Positions 8,062 to 16,894 of a stretch of 35,897 nt of DNA are shown piece by piece. The notes beneath the pieces were generated by a model, which searched no databases, was not told the origin of the DNA, and saw only the letters and a program-made list of their open reading frames with translations. How positions within the stretch are numbered: the stretch's first letter is position 1; each line of letters begins with the position of its first letter. Origin of the DNA: Actinomycetales bacterium (lineage in GTDB: Bacteria; Actinomycetota; Actinomycetes; Actinomycetales; Actinomycetaceae); contig JAATFD010000019.1 of the NCBI GenBank assembly GCA_015655375.1, forward strand, positions 1 to 35,897. Direction: 5' to 3'. Position numbers and translations under genes: made by a program.

Positions 8062-9618
8062 TCAGGCGCTCAGCCTGGAAGTGGACGATGTCATCAGACG
8101 CATGAGGCTCTCCTGGTCGGCATCGGCCGTCTGGACCTCCCCGGTGACTTCGCCCTCGAAAATCGTGTAGATACGATCGCTGATCCCCAAAAGTTCCGGG
8201 AGCTCCGAGGAGATGACGATGACAGCTTTGCCCGCGTCAGCGAGGGCCTGGATGAAGGTGTAGATCTCAAATTTCGCGCCCACGTCAATGCCCCGGGTTG
8301 GCTCGTCGAGGATGAGGACATCCGGATCGGTGAACATCCACTTCGCGAGGACGACCTTCTGCTGGTTCCCACCTGACAGTGTGTTGACGCCCACGGAAAC
8401 CGAAGACGCCTTGATCCGCAGGTCCTTGCGGTACTTCTCGGCGTCCTGCATTCCCTCGTTGAGGTCGAGCACGCCTGCGTGGGTGACCTTCGACGGCTTT
8501 GCCGAGATGATCGATTGGTAGATCTCGTCGAAGAGATTGAGACCGAGGGTCTTGCGGTCCTCAGGCAGATAGGCGAGACCCGAGTCGATGGCGCCCGGGA
8601 CGCTGGTCGCCCGAGTCTCATGCCCGTTGATGAGCATTCGACCGGACTCGAAGATCCCATAGGATCGGCCGAAGACAGACCGCGCAAGTTCCGTGCGTCC
8701 GGCTCCCATCAGACCAGCCAGGCCGACGATCTCGCCCGCGCGAACATTGAGGGTCGACCCCTTGCAGACCCAGCGCTCCGTGTTGACCGGATGCCGAACC
8801 CACCAATCCTCGATCTGGAGCCGGACGTCGCCAATGTGCGGCGTGTGATCGGGGAACCGCCGGTCGAGGGGACGACCGACCATGAGCTTGATGATCTCGT
8901 CCTGGTTGATCGGCCCCTGATGGGTATCCATGTAGCCGACCGTGCGGCCGTCACGGATGACGGTCACGGAATCTGACACAGCCTCGATCTCATCGAGCTT
9001 GTGGGAAATCATGATCATCGTGACGCCACGCTCGCGCTGCTTGCGCATGAGTTCGAGCAGGTGGTCCGACTCTTCCGCATTGAGCGCCGACGTCGGCTCG
9101 TCGAGGATCAGGAGGCGGACGTCCTTGGCCAGGGCCTTGGCGATCTCGACAAGCTGCTGCTGGCCGACGCCAATGTCCTTGATCAGGGTGTCCGGACTCT
9201 CGTCGAGACCGACTTCCGCCATGTATCTGAGGGCCCGCTTACGCGTTTCGTGCCAGTCGATCACGCCGTTGTGGCGAATTTCGTTGCCGAGAAACATGTT
9301 CTCCGCGATTGACAGGAGCGGGATCAAGGCAAGTTCCTGGTGGATGATGACGATTCCCGCCTTCTCGGACTCGCGGATGGTCGAGAACGTCACCTCCTCC
9401 CCGTTGAAGAGGATCTGTCCTTCGTATGTACCGTGGGGGTGAACCCCGGAGAGGACCTTCATCAGGGTGGACTTCCCGGCGCCATTCTCTCCGCAAATCG
9501 CGTGGATCTCTTCCGCGCGGACGGTGAGGTTGACGTCGTCGAGGGCGATGACGCCCGGAAAGACCTTCGTGATGTGGCGCATCTCCAGGATCACGCGCTC
9601 ATTCGGTTGTGCTGTCAC
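8062..9618 (-). CDS. gguA: CUT2 multiple-sugar ABC ATPase, two-domain (GguA/MmsA-like)
   Basis: This 518-residue ATPase has two fused nucleotide-binding domains, the usual CUT2 layout. The first domain has a full Walker A (GENGAGKST, 43-51), a Q-loop, signature GVGQQQ and Walker B LLILDEPTSAL. The second has the degenerate GLMGAGRTE loop typical of the family, then signature LSGGNQQK and LILDEPTRGID. I chose GTG 9618 because GGAG lies 5 nt upstream. An upstream TTG at 9666 would add 16 residues with no ribosome binding site. It is the first gene of the gguA-gguB-chvE operon; the 244 bp upstream hold its promoter, which I cannot place with confidence. Confidence 0.93.
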   Translation of the reverse strand: MTAQPNERVILEMRHITKVFPGVIALDDVNLTVRAEEIHAICGENGAGKSTLMKVLSGVHPHGTYEGQILFNGEEVTFSTIRESEKAGIVIIHQELALIPLLSIAENMFLGNEIRHNGVIDWHETRKRALRYMAEVGLDESPDTLIKDIGVGQQQLVEIAKALAKDVRLLILDEPTSALNAEESDHLLELMRKQRERGVTMIMISHKLDEIEAVSDSVTVIRDGRTVGYMDTHQGPINQDEIIKLMVGRPLDRRFPDHTPHIGDVRLQIEDWWVRHPVNTERWVCKGSTLNVRAGEIVGLAGLMGAGRTELARSVFGRSYGIFESGRMLINGHETRATSVPGAIDSGLAYLPEDRKTLGLNLFDEIYQSIISAKPSKVTHAGVLDLNEGMQDAEKYRKDLRIKASSVSVGVNTLSGGNQQKVVLAKWMFTDPDVLILDEPTRGIDVGAKFEIYTFIQALADAGKAVIVISSELPELLGISDRIYTIFEGEVTGEVQTADADQESLMRLMTSSTSRLSA

Positions 9619-9807
9619 TGGTTCTCCGATGAATCGCTGGACACGGCCGGCTGCATCGCCTGCCAATGCACCGAGTCTGCCTCACCGGGGGGTCGGTCCT
9701 GGGTATTGATTCACCTTCCGTAACCGAACTGCAACATTGGCTTCAACTCGTGAACTCAATGAATTGACCGCTCTCGTCAGCGCCAACGCGCTCAGTTCAA
9801 CAGACGA

Positions 9808-9840
9808 TCGGGGCCCATCGCGTCAACGACAAGGCCCCGA
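9808..9840 (-). terminator. Hairpin after the CUT1 permease operon
   Basis: TCGGGGCC and GGCCCCGA form an 8-bp stem around a 17-nt loop, 23 nt past the stop of the MalG-type permease. There is no T tract, so termination is plausible but not certain. The rest of 9619-9862 shows no gene. Confidence 0.4.
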
Positions 9841-9862
9841 CCCGTGTTCCACCACCCACGAC

Positions 9863-10747
9863 CTACCCCTTGACGGAGCCCGCCATGAAGCCGGAGACGA
9901 AGTACTTGCCGAGGAGGACGTAGACGACGAGCGTTGGCAGGGACGCGATCAATGCGCCCGACATCGACATGCCGTAGTCCGTGAGAATCGCCCCATTGGC
10001 CAGGTTGTTCAGCGCCAGGGTGACGGGACCTCTCTGTGCGCCGCCACCGAAGAAGAGGGCGAAGAGGAAGTCATTCCAAGCCGAGGTGAACTGCCAGATC
10101 AGAACCACCACGAACGACGGAATCGAAATCGGCAGCACGACCTGCGCATAGGTCCGCAGCATTCCGGCTCCGTCGACCCGGGAGGCCTCGATCAGTTCCT
10201 CGGGCACCGACTCATAGTAGTTGCGGAAGATCAACGTGCAGATCGGGATCCCATAAACGATGTGCAGGAAGATCAGCGTGATGATGCCTTGAGGGAGTTC
10301 CATCGCCAGAACGATCTTCATCAGGGGGATCATGACGGCTTGGTAGGGCAGGAACATACCGAACAGGATCAACGTGAACACAATGTTGGCCCCAGGGAAT
10401 CTCCACCGTGACAGGACGAATCCGTTCGCGGATCCCAGCACCGCAGAAACGATCGATGCCGGGATGACGAGGACGAAAGTCCGCATCAGTGCGGGCCATA
10501 GAGCGGTCCATGCACCCGACCAGTTGCGCAGTGACCATGTCTCCGGCAGCGCCCATGTCCGCGCGGGATCGGCCTCGCCGATTCCCTTGAAGGACGTCAC
10601 CACCAGGACATAGACGGGAATGAGAACAATGGCGAGTGACACGATCAGGAGCAGGTAACGGACCGATTTTCCGACCGTCGATTCCGAATGCACATGCGTT
10701 GATCGAACCTGCCGAGTCTTTCCCGGGCTCCTCGTGACCGTGGTCAT
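9863..10747 (-). CDS. CUT1 carbohydrate ABC transporter permease (MalG type)
   Basis: This is the second inner-membrane permease of a CUT1 sugar importer, 294 residues. It has the usual first membrane span after a basic N-terminus (about 26-50), the SRWRFPG region and the EAA loop EELIEASRVDGAG that docks the ATPase. It closes with a final hydrophobic span and GFMAGSVKG. The start overlaps the end of the MalF-type permease by 4 nt, so the genes are coupled. With the binding protein it resembles glucose/mannose (GtsABC-like) systems; the substrate is an inference. No ATPase gene is adjacent. In actinobacteria a shared MsiK-type ATPase encoded elsewhere usually drives such importers. Confidence 0.92.
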   Translation of the reverse strand: MTTVTRSPGKTRQVRSTHVHSESTVGKSVRYLLLIVSLAIVLIPVYVLVVTSFKGIGEADPARTWALPETWSLRNWSGAWTALWPALMRTFVLVIPASIVSAVLGSANGFVLSRWRFPGANIVFTLILFGMFLPYQAVMIPLMKIVLAMELPQGIITLIFLHIVYGIPICTLIFRNYYESVPEELIEASRVDGAGMLRTYAQVVLPISIPSFVVVLIWQFTSAWNDFLFALFFGGGAQRGPVTLALNNLANGAILTDYGMSMSGALIASLPTLVVYVLLGKYFVSGFMAGSVKG

Positions 10748-11698
10748 TTTCCTCGGCTCCTCGTGTCATGGATCAAATAGGGCACGACAAGGATCGCGAT
10801 GATCACCAGGAGAATCGTGCCGACTGCCGCAGAATTTGAATAGTCACCATCGGTCATGAAATTGAACATGTCGATCGCAGGGACCTTGGTGGAATAGGTC
10901 CGCTGATCGGTGATGTTCATGATGAGGTCGAAGGACTTCAATGACATATGGCCAATAATGACCACCGCAGAGAGAGCGACCGGGGTGAGCTGCGGAAAGA
11001 TGATGCTTTTGTAGATCTGCCATTCCGAGGCACCGTCGACGCGCGCTGCCTCACGCAGATCGTCCGAGACCCCACGGAACCCCGCGAGGAACAGGGCCAT
11101 GACATAACCTGACAGCTGCCAGATCGCAGGAAGCGCGATGGCGAGGATGCCGAAGGTAATATTCGACGACCATGAGTTTTGGAGGAACCCGAGCCCGACT
11201 ATCTGGAACAGTCGGTTGAGGCCGGTCGCTCGGTCTCCCTGAGCGGAGTTGAGCAACCACCTCCACACGACGCCGGAGGCCACGAAGGAGACAGCCATGG
11301 GGAAGAGGAACGTCGAGCGGAAGATCGGCTCGCCGGCGATCGGCTTGTCCAGGAGCCAGGCCCAGAGGAACCCGACCAGCAGGGTTCCCAATAGGAACAC
11401 GACCGTGTACATGATCAAGTTGATGAGGGAGTGCTGGAAGTCCTTGGTCGCCAGGAGAGCAAAGTAGTTCGAGAGTCCGACAAACTTCGATGGCCGTGCG
11501 CCACTGGACTGGGCAAACGTATGGGAATCTGTCATCGATACATACACCGACGTTCGCCACGATGAGCCCGTAGACGAAGATCCCCAGAAGGATCAATGAC
11601 GGCGCGATCAATAACAAGGGTGGTCCATACCTACCGATCCTCAATTTCAACGATCGCTTGCGTTTGGGGGGACGCACTGTTTTCTGGGACATCGGCAT
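10744..11698 (-). pseudogene. CUT1 carbohydrate ABC permease (MalF type), frameshifted
   Basis: The gene encodes the first permease of the CUT1 importer but is split over two frames. From ATG 11698 (GAGAGG upstream) one frame reads a basic N-terminus and a first membrane span ending VYGLIVANV. The rest of the protein (VYVSMTDSH, the EAA loop DDLREAARVDGAS, four or more spans) is in the next frame. Removing one C of the CC pair at 11547-11548 gives a continuous 317-residue protein of normal family length. Without the change, only a product lacking span 1 could be made from GTG 11547 or ATG 11535. It may be a real inactivating mutation or a sequencing error; no slippery sequence suggests programmed shifting. 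It sits between the binding-protein and MalG genes. Confidence 0.8.
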
Positions 11699-11720
11699 TC
11701 ATTCCTCTCCCATTCCCCGA

Positions 11721-11752
11721 GGGGCAGCAGTCACTCACTCGACTGCTGCCCC
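11721..11752 (-). other. Intercistronic hairpin, 11-bp perfect stem
   Basis: GGGGCAGCAGT and ACTGCTGCCCC pair perfectly around a 10-nt loop in the gap between the binding-protein gene and the MalF-type permease gene. Hairpins at this place in sugar operons typically cause partial termination or protect the upstream mRNA, so that binding protein exceeds permease; that effect is inferred. Confidence 0.6.
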
Positions 11753-11772
11753 CGAAGAAGGCACTGATGCGA

Positions 11773-13097
11773 CTACTTGGACGACAGGCTCGCCGTCGCG
11801 TCAACAAGGGCCGTCTGGAGCCCGGCCTCATCACTGGCACCCTGAGCGAACTTCATCACCGCATCGTTGATCGCGTTGGAGACCTTGACCGGCACAGCCG
11901 CGCCGTGGGCGATCGAGGAGACGATCTCGTCATCCTGGAAGGCTGTCATCTGGCCCCGCTGGTAGTCGGAGAACTTCGACAGTTCATCCTCACTGAGATC
12001 GGACCGGGCCGGAATCGATCCCTTGACGGAGTTGAAAGCGACCTGACCCTCCTTCGAGGAGATCGTCTCGAGCCACGCTTTTGCACCGCCGGGGTGCTTC
12101 GCTCCCACCGGCAGGGTGAAGGAATCGGCGAGGAAGTCGTAAACCTTCTCGTTGCCCGGAGCCGGGAAGACGATGTAGTCCGTGCCCATGGTCTTGCCCT
12201 GAGTGGTCAGCCCCAGGTAGGCCCAGTCACCCATGACGTTGTAGGCGGCCTTGCCGTCGACGACCGGCTGCATCGCGGGCTCCCAGTCCTCCGAGTACAG
12301 CGAGGAATCCGTGAAGGACATCATCGTCTTGAAGTGTCCGATCGCCTTGGCGACGCCCTCGGAATCCCACTTCGTCGTCCCGTCGAAGAGCCCCGTGTAT
12401 CCGTCGGCCCCGAGGTCGGCGATGAGGATCGTCTCCAACAGTTCGGTCTGGGTCCATGCCATCCCGACCGTGATCGGAGTGAAGCCGGCCGCCTTGACCT
12501 TCTCCATGTCCGCGATCCACTCGTCGATGGTGGCCGGCGGAGTCTGCGGATCGACGCCCGACTGCTCGAGGACCGATGGGTTCGCCCACACCATGTTCGC
12601 CCGGTGAATGTTTGAGGGGATCGAATAGATCTTTCCGTCCATCGACAACCGGTCGATAAGTGAGGCCGGGAAGGCGTCCTTCAACCCCAACTCGTCGTAG
12701 AGGCCCGAAAGATCCTCGATCTGTCCGGCATCGATGTAGTCCGTGACCTCGGCTCCGGCGTGTGCCTGGAACGTGTCCGGCGGGTTGCCGGTGGCCAGGT
12801 CCGCCGCCAGCTTCTGCTTCGCCTGGGATCCGCCGCCACCGGCGATCGCCGCATTGACGAACTCAGTGTCCGAATGCTGTTCGGCGAAGACCCCTTCAAG
12901 TGCCTGGAGGCCTTCCTTCTCCGAACCGGCCTCCCACCACGTGACAACATCGACCTCCGAGGCGTCGCCGTCCCAGGGCTTGTCCCCGCTCGACGCACCG
13001 GAGGCCTCACCGCTATCTGATCCCGAACCACCACCGGAGCAGGCTGTCATCGCCAGCGCGAGAACAGCCACCCCACGCCCGTCATGATTCTTCGCAT
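11773..13097 (-). CDS. CUT1 extracellular sugar-binding lipoprotein, frameshift in signal peptide
   Basis: This solute-binding lipoprotein resembles glucose/mannose-type (GtsA-like) proteins: VVTWWEAGSEKEG, AGGGGSQAKQ, NPPDTFQAHAG and IPSNIHRANMVWANPSVLEQ. The in-frame reading opens only at GTG 13071, which has no ribosome binding site and lacks the basic start of a signal peptide. Just upstream, ATG 13097 has an excellent AGGTGAGG site and reads MRRIMTGVG, the expected n-region, but in another frame. Adding one G to the GGGG run (CCCC at 13071-13074, + strand) joins them into a 441-residue lipoprotein with Cys20 in AMTAC. The gene is therefore truncated at its export signal or carries a homopolymer sequencing error. 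It is the first gene of the operon. Confidence 0.85.
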
Positions 13098-13194
13098 GAT
13101 CCTCACCTCTGTGTCAGAGAACGACTGTGTTCCCTCGGGATGTGTGGACAATCGTCAACGACCGCCACTCGACGCTTCTTCGCGCCGTTCACCC

Positions 13195-13224
13195 ATTATG
13201 CGCGGACGCAGACCCTCCTGTCGG
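13195..13224 (-). promoter_or_regulatory. Candidate promoter of the CUT1 operon
   Basis: On the minus strand CCGACA (13219-13224) and CATAAT (13195-13200) are separated by 18 nt. This predicts a start near 13188 and a leader of about 90 nt before ATG 13097. Confidence 0.45.
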
Positions 13225-13235
13225 GAAGATCAGGC

Positions 13236-13276
13236 ATCCCTCGAACAAAACCATGCGGACAATCCACTCGAGGGAT
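13236..13276. promoter_or_regulatory. 9-bp inverted repeat upstream of the CUT1 promoter
   Basis: ATCCCTCGA (13236-13244) and TCGAGGGAT (13268-13276) are perfect inverted copies, 32 bp apart centre to centre (about three helical turns). The pair lies just upstream of the candidate -35 box. A looser copy (TTCCCTCGGGA) lies near 13131 in the leader. It could bind a dimeric regulator; none is encoded nearby. This and the promoter are what I see in the 332-bp gap 13098-13429. Confidence 0.4.
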
Positions 13277-13348
13277 TTCGCCCGGCAACGAACAGACTCA
13301 CGAAGGTCTCCCCGGGCGCGGATCGCGCCTCGTTTCGCGACACCGGAC

Positions 13349-13391
13349 AAAAATGACGTGGCGCCCGCCCTGAGACCGGGAAAGGCGCCAC
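13349..13391 (-). terminator. Rho-independent terminator of the gatCAB operon
   Basis: GTGGCGCC and GGCGCCAC (13358-13365 and 13384-13391) form an 8-bp stem. On the minus strand it is followed within a few bases by TTTTT (13349-13353), 39 nt past the gatB stop. Confidence 0.7.
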
Positions 13392-13429
13392 ATCGATCGA
13401 TCCGAAACTCACAGAGCCGAGCGGACTGC

Positions 13430-14923
13430 TCAGCCGATCAGCTCGAGGATCAACTCGCGCACGCGCGCCGCGTCGGCCTGACCGCGCGTCGCCTTCATGA
13501 CCGCACCGACCAGGGCGCCAGCGGCTTGGACCTTGCCGCCCTTGATCTTCTCGACGATGTCTGGATGTGCGCCGAGCGCCTGGCGGACCGCAGACGTCAG
13601 AGCACCATCGTCGGAGACGACCTTGAGGCCACGCGCCTCGACGACTGCCTCCGGATCGCCCTCGCCGGCCAGGACCCCGTCAAGCACCTGGCGTGCCAGC
13701 TTGTCGTTGAGCGCACCGGAATCGACGAGCCCCTGGAGCTGGGCGATCTGGGCCGGGGTCACCGAGAGATCCTCGAGCGAGGTCTCCGTCTCCTTCGAGC
13801 GACGCGCGAGTTCGCCCATCCACCACTTGCGGGCCGCGGCGGGGTCTGTCCCGGCCGCGACCGTCGACTCGATGAGCTCGAGGGCCCCGGCGTTGACGAC
13901 GTCGCGCATCTCCATCTCGGAGAAGCCCCATTCCCCACGCAACCGGCGCCGCTTGGCGACCGGCAGCTCGGGCAGGCTCTGGCGCAGTTCCTCGACCCAT
14001 TCGCGCGAGGGCGCGACGGGGACGAGGTCGGGCTCGGGGAAGTAGCGGTAGTCCTCGGCGTCTGACTTCGGGCGCCCCGACGAGGTCGAGCCGTCCTCCT
14101 CATGGAAGTGGCGGGTCTCCTGAATGACGGCGCCGCCCTCGCTCAGGAGCGCGGCCTGGCGCTGGATCTCGAAACGCACGGTGCGCTCGATGCCACGGAA
14201 GGAGTTGACGTTCTTGGTTTCCGAGCGCACTCCCAGGGACGCCTGCGGATCCGAACGCAAGGAGACGTTGATGTCGGCGCGCACGTTGCCGCGCTCCATC
14301 CGCGCCTCGGAGACACCGAGCGCCCGGAAGGTGTCGCGCAGCGCCTGGACGTAGGCAGCCGCAACCTCAGGGGCCCGCTCCCCTGCACCCTCGATCGGCC
14401 GGGTGACGATCTCGACCAGGGGCACGCCGGCTCGGTTGTAGTCGACCAGAGAGTGATCCGCACCCTGGATGCGTCCCTCGGCACCGCCGATGTGGGTGTT
14501 CTTTCCGGCGTCCTCTTCCATGTGGGCGCGCTCGATCTGGACACGGAACATCGTCCCATCGGTCAGTTCGACGTCAACCCACCCGTCGTGGGCGATCGGC
14601 TCGTCGAACTGCGAAGTCTGGAAGGCCTTAGTCAGATCCGGATAGAAGTAGTTCTTCCGGGCGAAACGGCAGTACTCGGCGATCTCACAATTCAGAGCGA
14701 GCCCGATCTTGATCGCGTACTCGATGGCCGTGTGGTTGACGACCGGCAGCGAGCCGGGAAGACCGAGCGAAACGGGGGTGACGAAGGTGTTGGGAGCCCC
14801 GCCGAAAGCGTTGGGGGCGACGTCGAACATCTTGGTCAGCGTCCCCAGCTCGACGTGGACCTCGATGCCCAGCACAGGATCAAAGTCCGTGATGGCCTGG
14901 TCGTAGTCCATGAGCCCGTCCAT
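13430..14923 (-). CDS. gatB: Asp-tRNA(Asn)/Glu-tRNA(Gln) amidotransferase subunit B
   Basis: GatB holds the kinase site of the GatCAB amidotransferase. It activates Glu or Asp mis-charged on tRNA-Gln or tRNA-Asn and adds ammonia delivered by GatA. The 497-residue protein shows the usual opening [10 protein letters not shown], the [16 protein letters not shown] and RADINVSLR blocks, YFPEPDL, and a C-terminal YqeY-like tail domain. The ATG at 14923 shares its last base region with the gatA stop (TGATG), so translation is coupled. GGAGGAG lies about 8 nt upstream. A longer reading from 14941 would add six residues. It is the last gene of gatC-gatA-gatB and is followed by a clear terminator. Confidence 0.97.
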   Translation of the reverse strand: MDGLMDYDQAITDFDPVLGIEVHVELGTLTKMFDVAPNAFGGAPNTFVTPVSLGLPGSLPVVNHTAIEYAIKIGLALNCEIAEYCRFARKNYFYPDLTKAFQTSQFDEPIAHDGWVDVELTDGTMFRVQIERAHMEEDAGKNTHIGGAEGRIQGADHSLVDYNRAGVPLVEIVTRPIEGAGERAPEVAAAYVQALRDTFRALGVSEARMERGNVRADINVSLRSDPQASLGVRSETKNVNSFRGIERTVRFEIQRQAALLSEGGAVIQETRHFHEEDGSTSSGRPKSDAEDYRYFPEPDLVPVAPSREWVEELRQSLPELPVAKRRRLRGEWGFSEMEMRDVVNAGALELIESTVAAGTDPAAARKWWMGELARRSKETETSLEDLSVTPAQIAQLQGLVDSGALNDKLARQVLDGVLAGEGDPEAVVEARGLKVVSDDGALTSAVRQALGAHPDIVEKIKGGKVQAAGALVGAVMKATRGQADAARVRELILELIG

Positions 14924-16431
14924 CACTTGCTCTCCTCCCACTGGGCGGCCGGTGAGGCCGAGGAAACGTCCTCGCTGAGATCGGCCACCAGCTGGGCGAC
15001 CTCGTACATCCTGCGGTCCGCCCGTGCCGGGGCGATGACCTGGAATCCGACGGGCAGCCCGTCCTCGGCCACCGCATTCGGCACCGTCATCGCGGGCACA
15101 CCCGCCAAGTTCGCCGGAATCGTTGAGATGTCGTTGAGGTACATCGCCATCGGATCGGAGATCTTGTCCCCGATCCTGAAGGCCGTCGTCGGTGCCGTTG
15201 GCGAGACAAGGACATCGACCTGGGAGAAGACGCGATCGAAGTCGCGCTGGATCAGCGTGCGGACCTTCTGCGCCGACCCGTAGTAGGCGTCGTAGTAGCC
15301 GGCAGACAGGACGTGAGTGCCCAGAATGATCCGCCGCTTGACCTCGTCTCCGAATCCGGCCTCACGGGTGGCAGCCATGACGCGCTCGGCAGTGACCGGT
15401 CCCTCCTCGGGCTCGACGCGGATGCCGTAGCGCATCCCGTCGAAGCGAGCGAGATTCGAGGACGCCTCGGCCGGCATGATCAGGTAATAGGCACTCAGCG
15501 CAAAGTCGAAACTCGGGCAGGACACCTCAAGGATCTCTGCGCCCGCTTTCCGCAGCTTCTCAACGGTGTCGTGGAAGGCCGCAAGAACGCCGGCCTGGTA
15601 GCCCTCACCCGACAGCTCCGTGACGACACCGACCTTGAGCCCCTCGACGGACCCCGTGCTGTGAACGTCGGAGACGGCAACCGACAGGTCAGCGACCGGC
15701 TCGTCCAACGAGGTCGAGTCCCGTGGATCCCATCCCCCGATCAGTTCCTGGAGTGCGGCCGCATCCGCGACCGTGCGCGTGACCGGGCCGATCTGATCGA
15801 GCGAGGATGCCATGGCAACCAGCCCGTAACGGGAGACCGCGCCGTAGGTCGGCTTGACACCGACCGTCCCGGTGACGGCACCGGGCTGGCGGATCGACCC
15901 ACCCGTGTCGGATCCCAGGGCGAGCGGCACCATGAAGGAAGCGACGGCGGCGGCCGAACCGCCCCCCGACCCGCCGGGGATGCGCGAGAGGTCCCAGGGA
16001 TTCCCGGTCGGCCCGAACGCCGAGTGCTCGGTGGAGGATCCCATTGCGAACTCATCCATGTTGGTCTTGCCGACGATCGGCAGTCCCGCATCCTTAAGGA
16101 TCGTCACGACCGTCGCGTCATAGGGCGGCAGCCAGTTTCCGAGGATCTTCGAACCACAGGTCGTGGGCACGCCCCGCGTCACCATATTGTCCTTGAGCGC
16201 GATCGGGATTCCTGCCAGACGGTGCAGCTTCTCACCGGCAGCACGCTTGCGATCGACCTCCGCAGCGGTGGCCAGAGCGCCCTCCCGATCGACGAAGAGG
16301 AAGGCATGGACACGCCCGTTCAATGCGTCTATGCGGTCCAGGCTGGCAGTCGTCAGCTCGACCGACGTGACCTCGCTCCCAGCCAGCAGGTCCGCCAGCT
16401 CGAGCGCGGATTTTTTCAGCAGCTCGTTCAT
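14923..16431 (-). CDS. gatA: Asp-tRNA(Asn)/Glu-tRNA(Gln) amidotransferase subunit A
   Basis: GatA is the glutaminase/amidase subunit that releases ammonia for GatB. The 502-residue amidase-signature protein has the Ser-cisSer-Lys triad in place: Lys80 in IALKDN, Ser155 in PGGSGGGSA and Ser179 in [14 protein letters not shown] 16431 lies 4 nt after the gatC stop and is preceded by GAGGAGGACTGAG. It overlaps gatB at its end. Length and motifs are normal for the family. Confidence 0.97.
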   Translation of the reverse strand: MNELLKKSALELADLLAGSEVTSVELTTASLDRIDALNGRVHAFLFVDREGALATAAEVDRKRAAGEKLHRLAGIPIALKDNMVTRGVPTTCGSKILGNWLPPYDATVVTILKDAGLPIVGKTNMDEFAMGSSTEHSAFGPTGNPWDLSRIPGGSGGGSAAAVASFMVPLALGSDTGGSIRQPGAVTGTVGVKPTYGAVSRYGLVAMASSLDQIGPVTRTVADAAALQELIGGWDPRDSTSLDEPVADLSVAVSDVHSTGSVEGLKVGVVTELSGEGYQAGVLAAFHDTVEKLRKAGAEILEVSCPSFDFALSAYYLIMPAEASSNLARFDGMRYGIRVEPEEGPVTAERVMAATREAGFGDEVKRRIILGTHVLSAGYYDAYYGSAQKVRTLIQRDFDRVFSQVDVLVSPTAPTTAFRIGDKISDPMAMYLNDISTIPANLAGVPAMTVPNAVAEDGLPVGFQVIAPARADRRMYEVAQLVADLSEDVSSASPAAQWEESK

Positions 16432-16435
16432 CGCC

Positions 16436-16732
16436 TCAGTCCTCCTCCAGAATCTGCGGGACGAGGAACATTCCGCCCTCCTCGGCCGGGGCCTGCGCCA
16501 TGACCTCATCGCGATCAAGGGTCGGGCCGATCTCATCCTCGCGCCAGACGTTGGTCAAGGGAATGGGATGGGACGTGGCGGGAACGTCCGGAGTGGCGAC
16601 CTCAGACACCTTCGCCACTGAGGTGGCGATGACGTCCAGCTCACCGGCGATCCGGTCGATCTCCTCCGACGTCAGGGCGATGCGGGCCAGGCCCGCGACG
16701 CGGGCGACCTCGTCAGTGCTGATCCGTGACAT
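16436..16732 (-). CDS. gatC: Asp-tRNA(Asn)/Glu-tRNA(Gln) amidotransferase subunit C
   Basis: GatC is the small clamp that stabilises the GatA-GatB complex. The 98-residue protein has the family pattern: N-terminal helix [26 protein letters not shown] in the middle and a C-terminal VPQILEE. ATG 16732 lacks a ribosome binding site but follows the -10 box TAAACT by 7 nt, so the operon probably starts as a leaderless message. It diverges from a phospholipase D-family gene, 162 bp away. Confidence 0.95.
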   Translation of the reverse strand: MSRISTDEVARVAGLARIALTSEEIDRIAGELDVIATSVAKVSEVATPDVPATSHPIPLTNVWREDEIGPTLDRDEVMAQAPAEEGGMFLVPQILEED

Positions 16733-16739
16733 GACCCGA

Positions 16740-16745
16740 AGTTTA
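16740..16745 (-). promoter_or_regulatory. -10 box for leaderless gatCAB transcript
   Basis: TAAACT lies 7 nt before the gatC ATG, which would make the A of the start codon the first transcribed base. No clear -35 box is visible. Confidence 0.5.
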
Positions 16746-16881
16746 CCCGTGACAATGGCCCCTGGACCTCCACGTCCCGGCGGGTGCACGCAGGGATGTC
16801 CTGACCACCCACATCCCGGCCCATCCTTGTCGCGCAATCCCGAGGTCCGAGGAGCTCGCACACGGATGAGTCCCAGTCTCG

Positions 16882-16887
16882 TAGGGT
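16882..16887 (+). promoter_or_regulatory. -10 box upstream of the phospholipase D-family gene
   Basis: TAGGGT lies 7 nt before ATG 16895, again consistent with a leaderless message. The same bases could act as a weak ribosome binding site, so the reading is ambiguous. Confidence 0.35.
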
Positions 16888-16894
16888 GAAGGAC

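Noticed and set aside
11540-11555. Programmed frameshift in the MalF-type permease
   Set aside because: The shift point has no slippery heptamer, no stop codon arrangement and no downstream stem. A neighbouring gene has a similar indel, so mutation or sequencing error is simpler.
11596-14065. Long plus-strand frames opposite the binding-protein and gatB genes (11596-12615 and 13127-14065)
   Set aside because: Both oppose genes with clear homology and have no domain of their own. The second begins in the CUT1 promoter region but enters gatB antisense.
15313-16503. 396-codon open frame on the plus strand
   Set aside because: It is antisense to gatA and gatC and shows only shadow-frame composition with no ribosome binding site.
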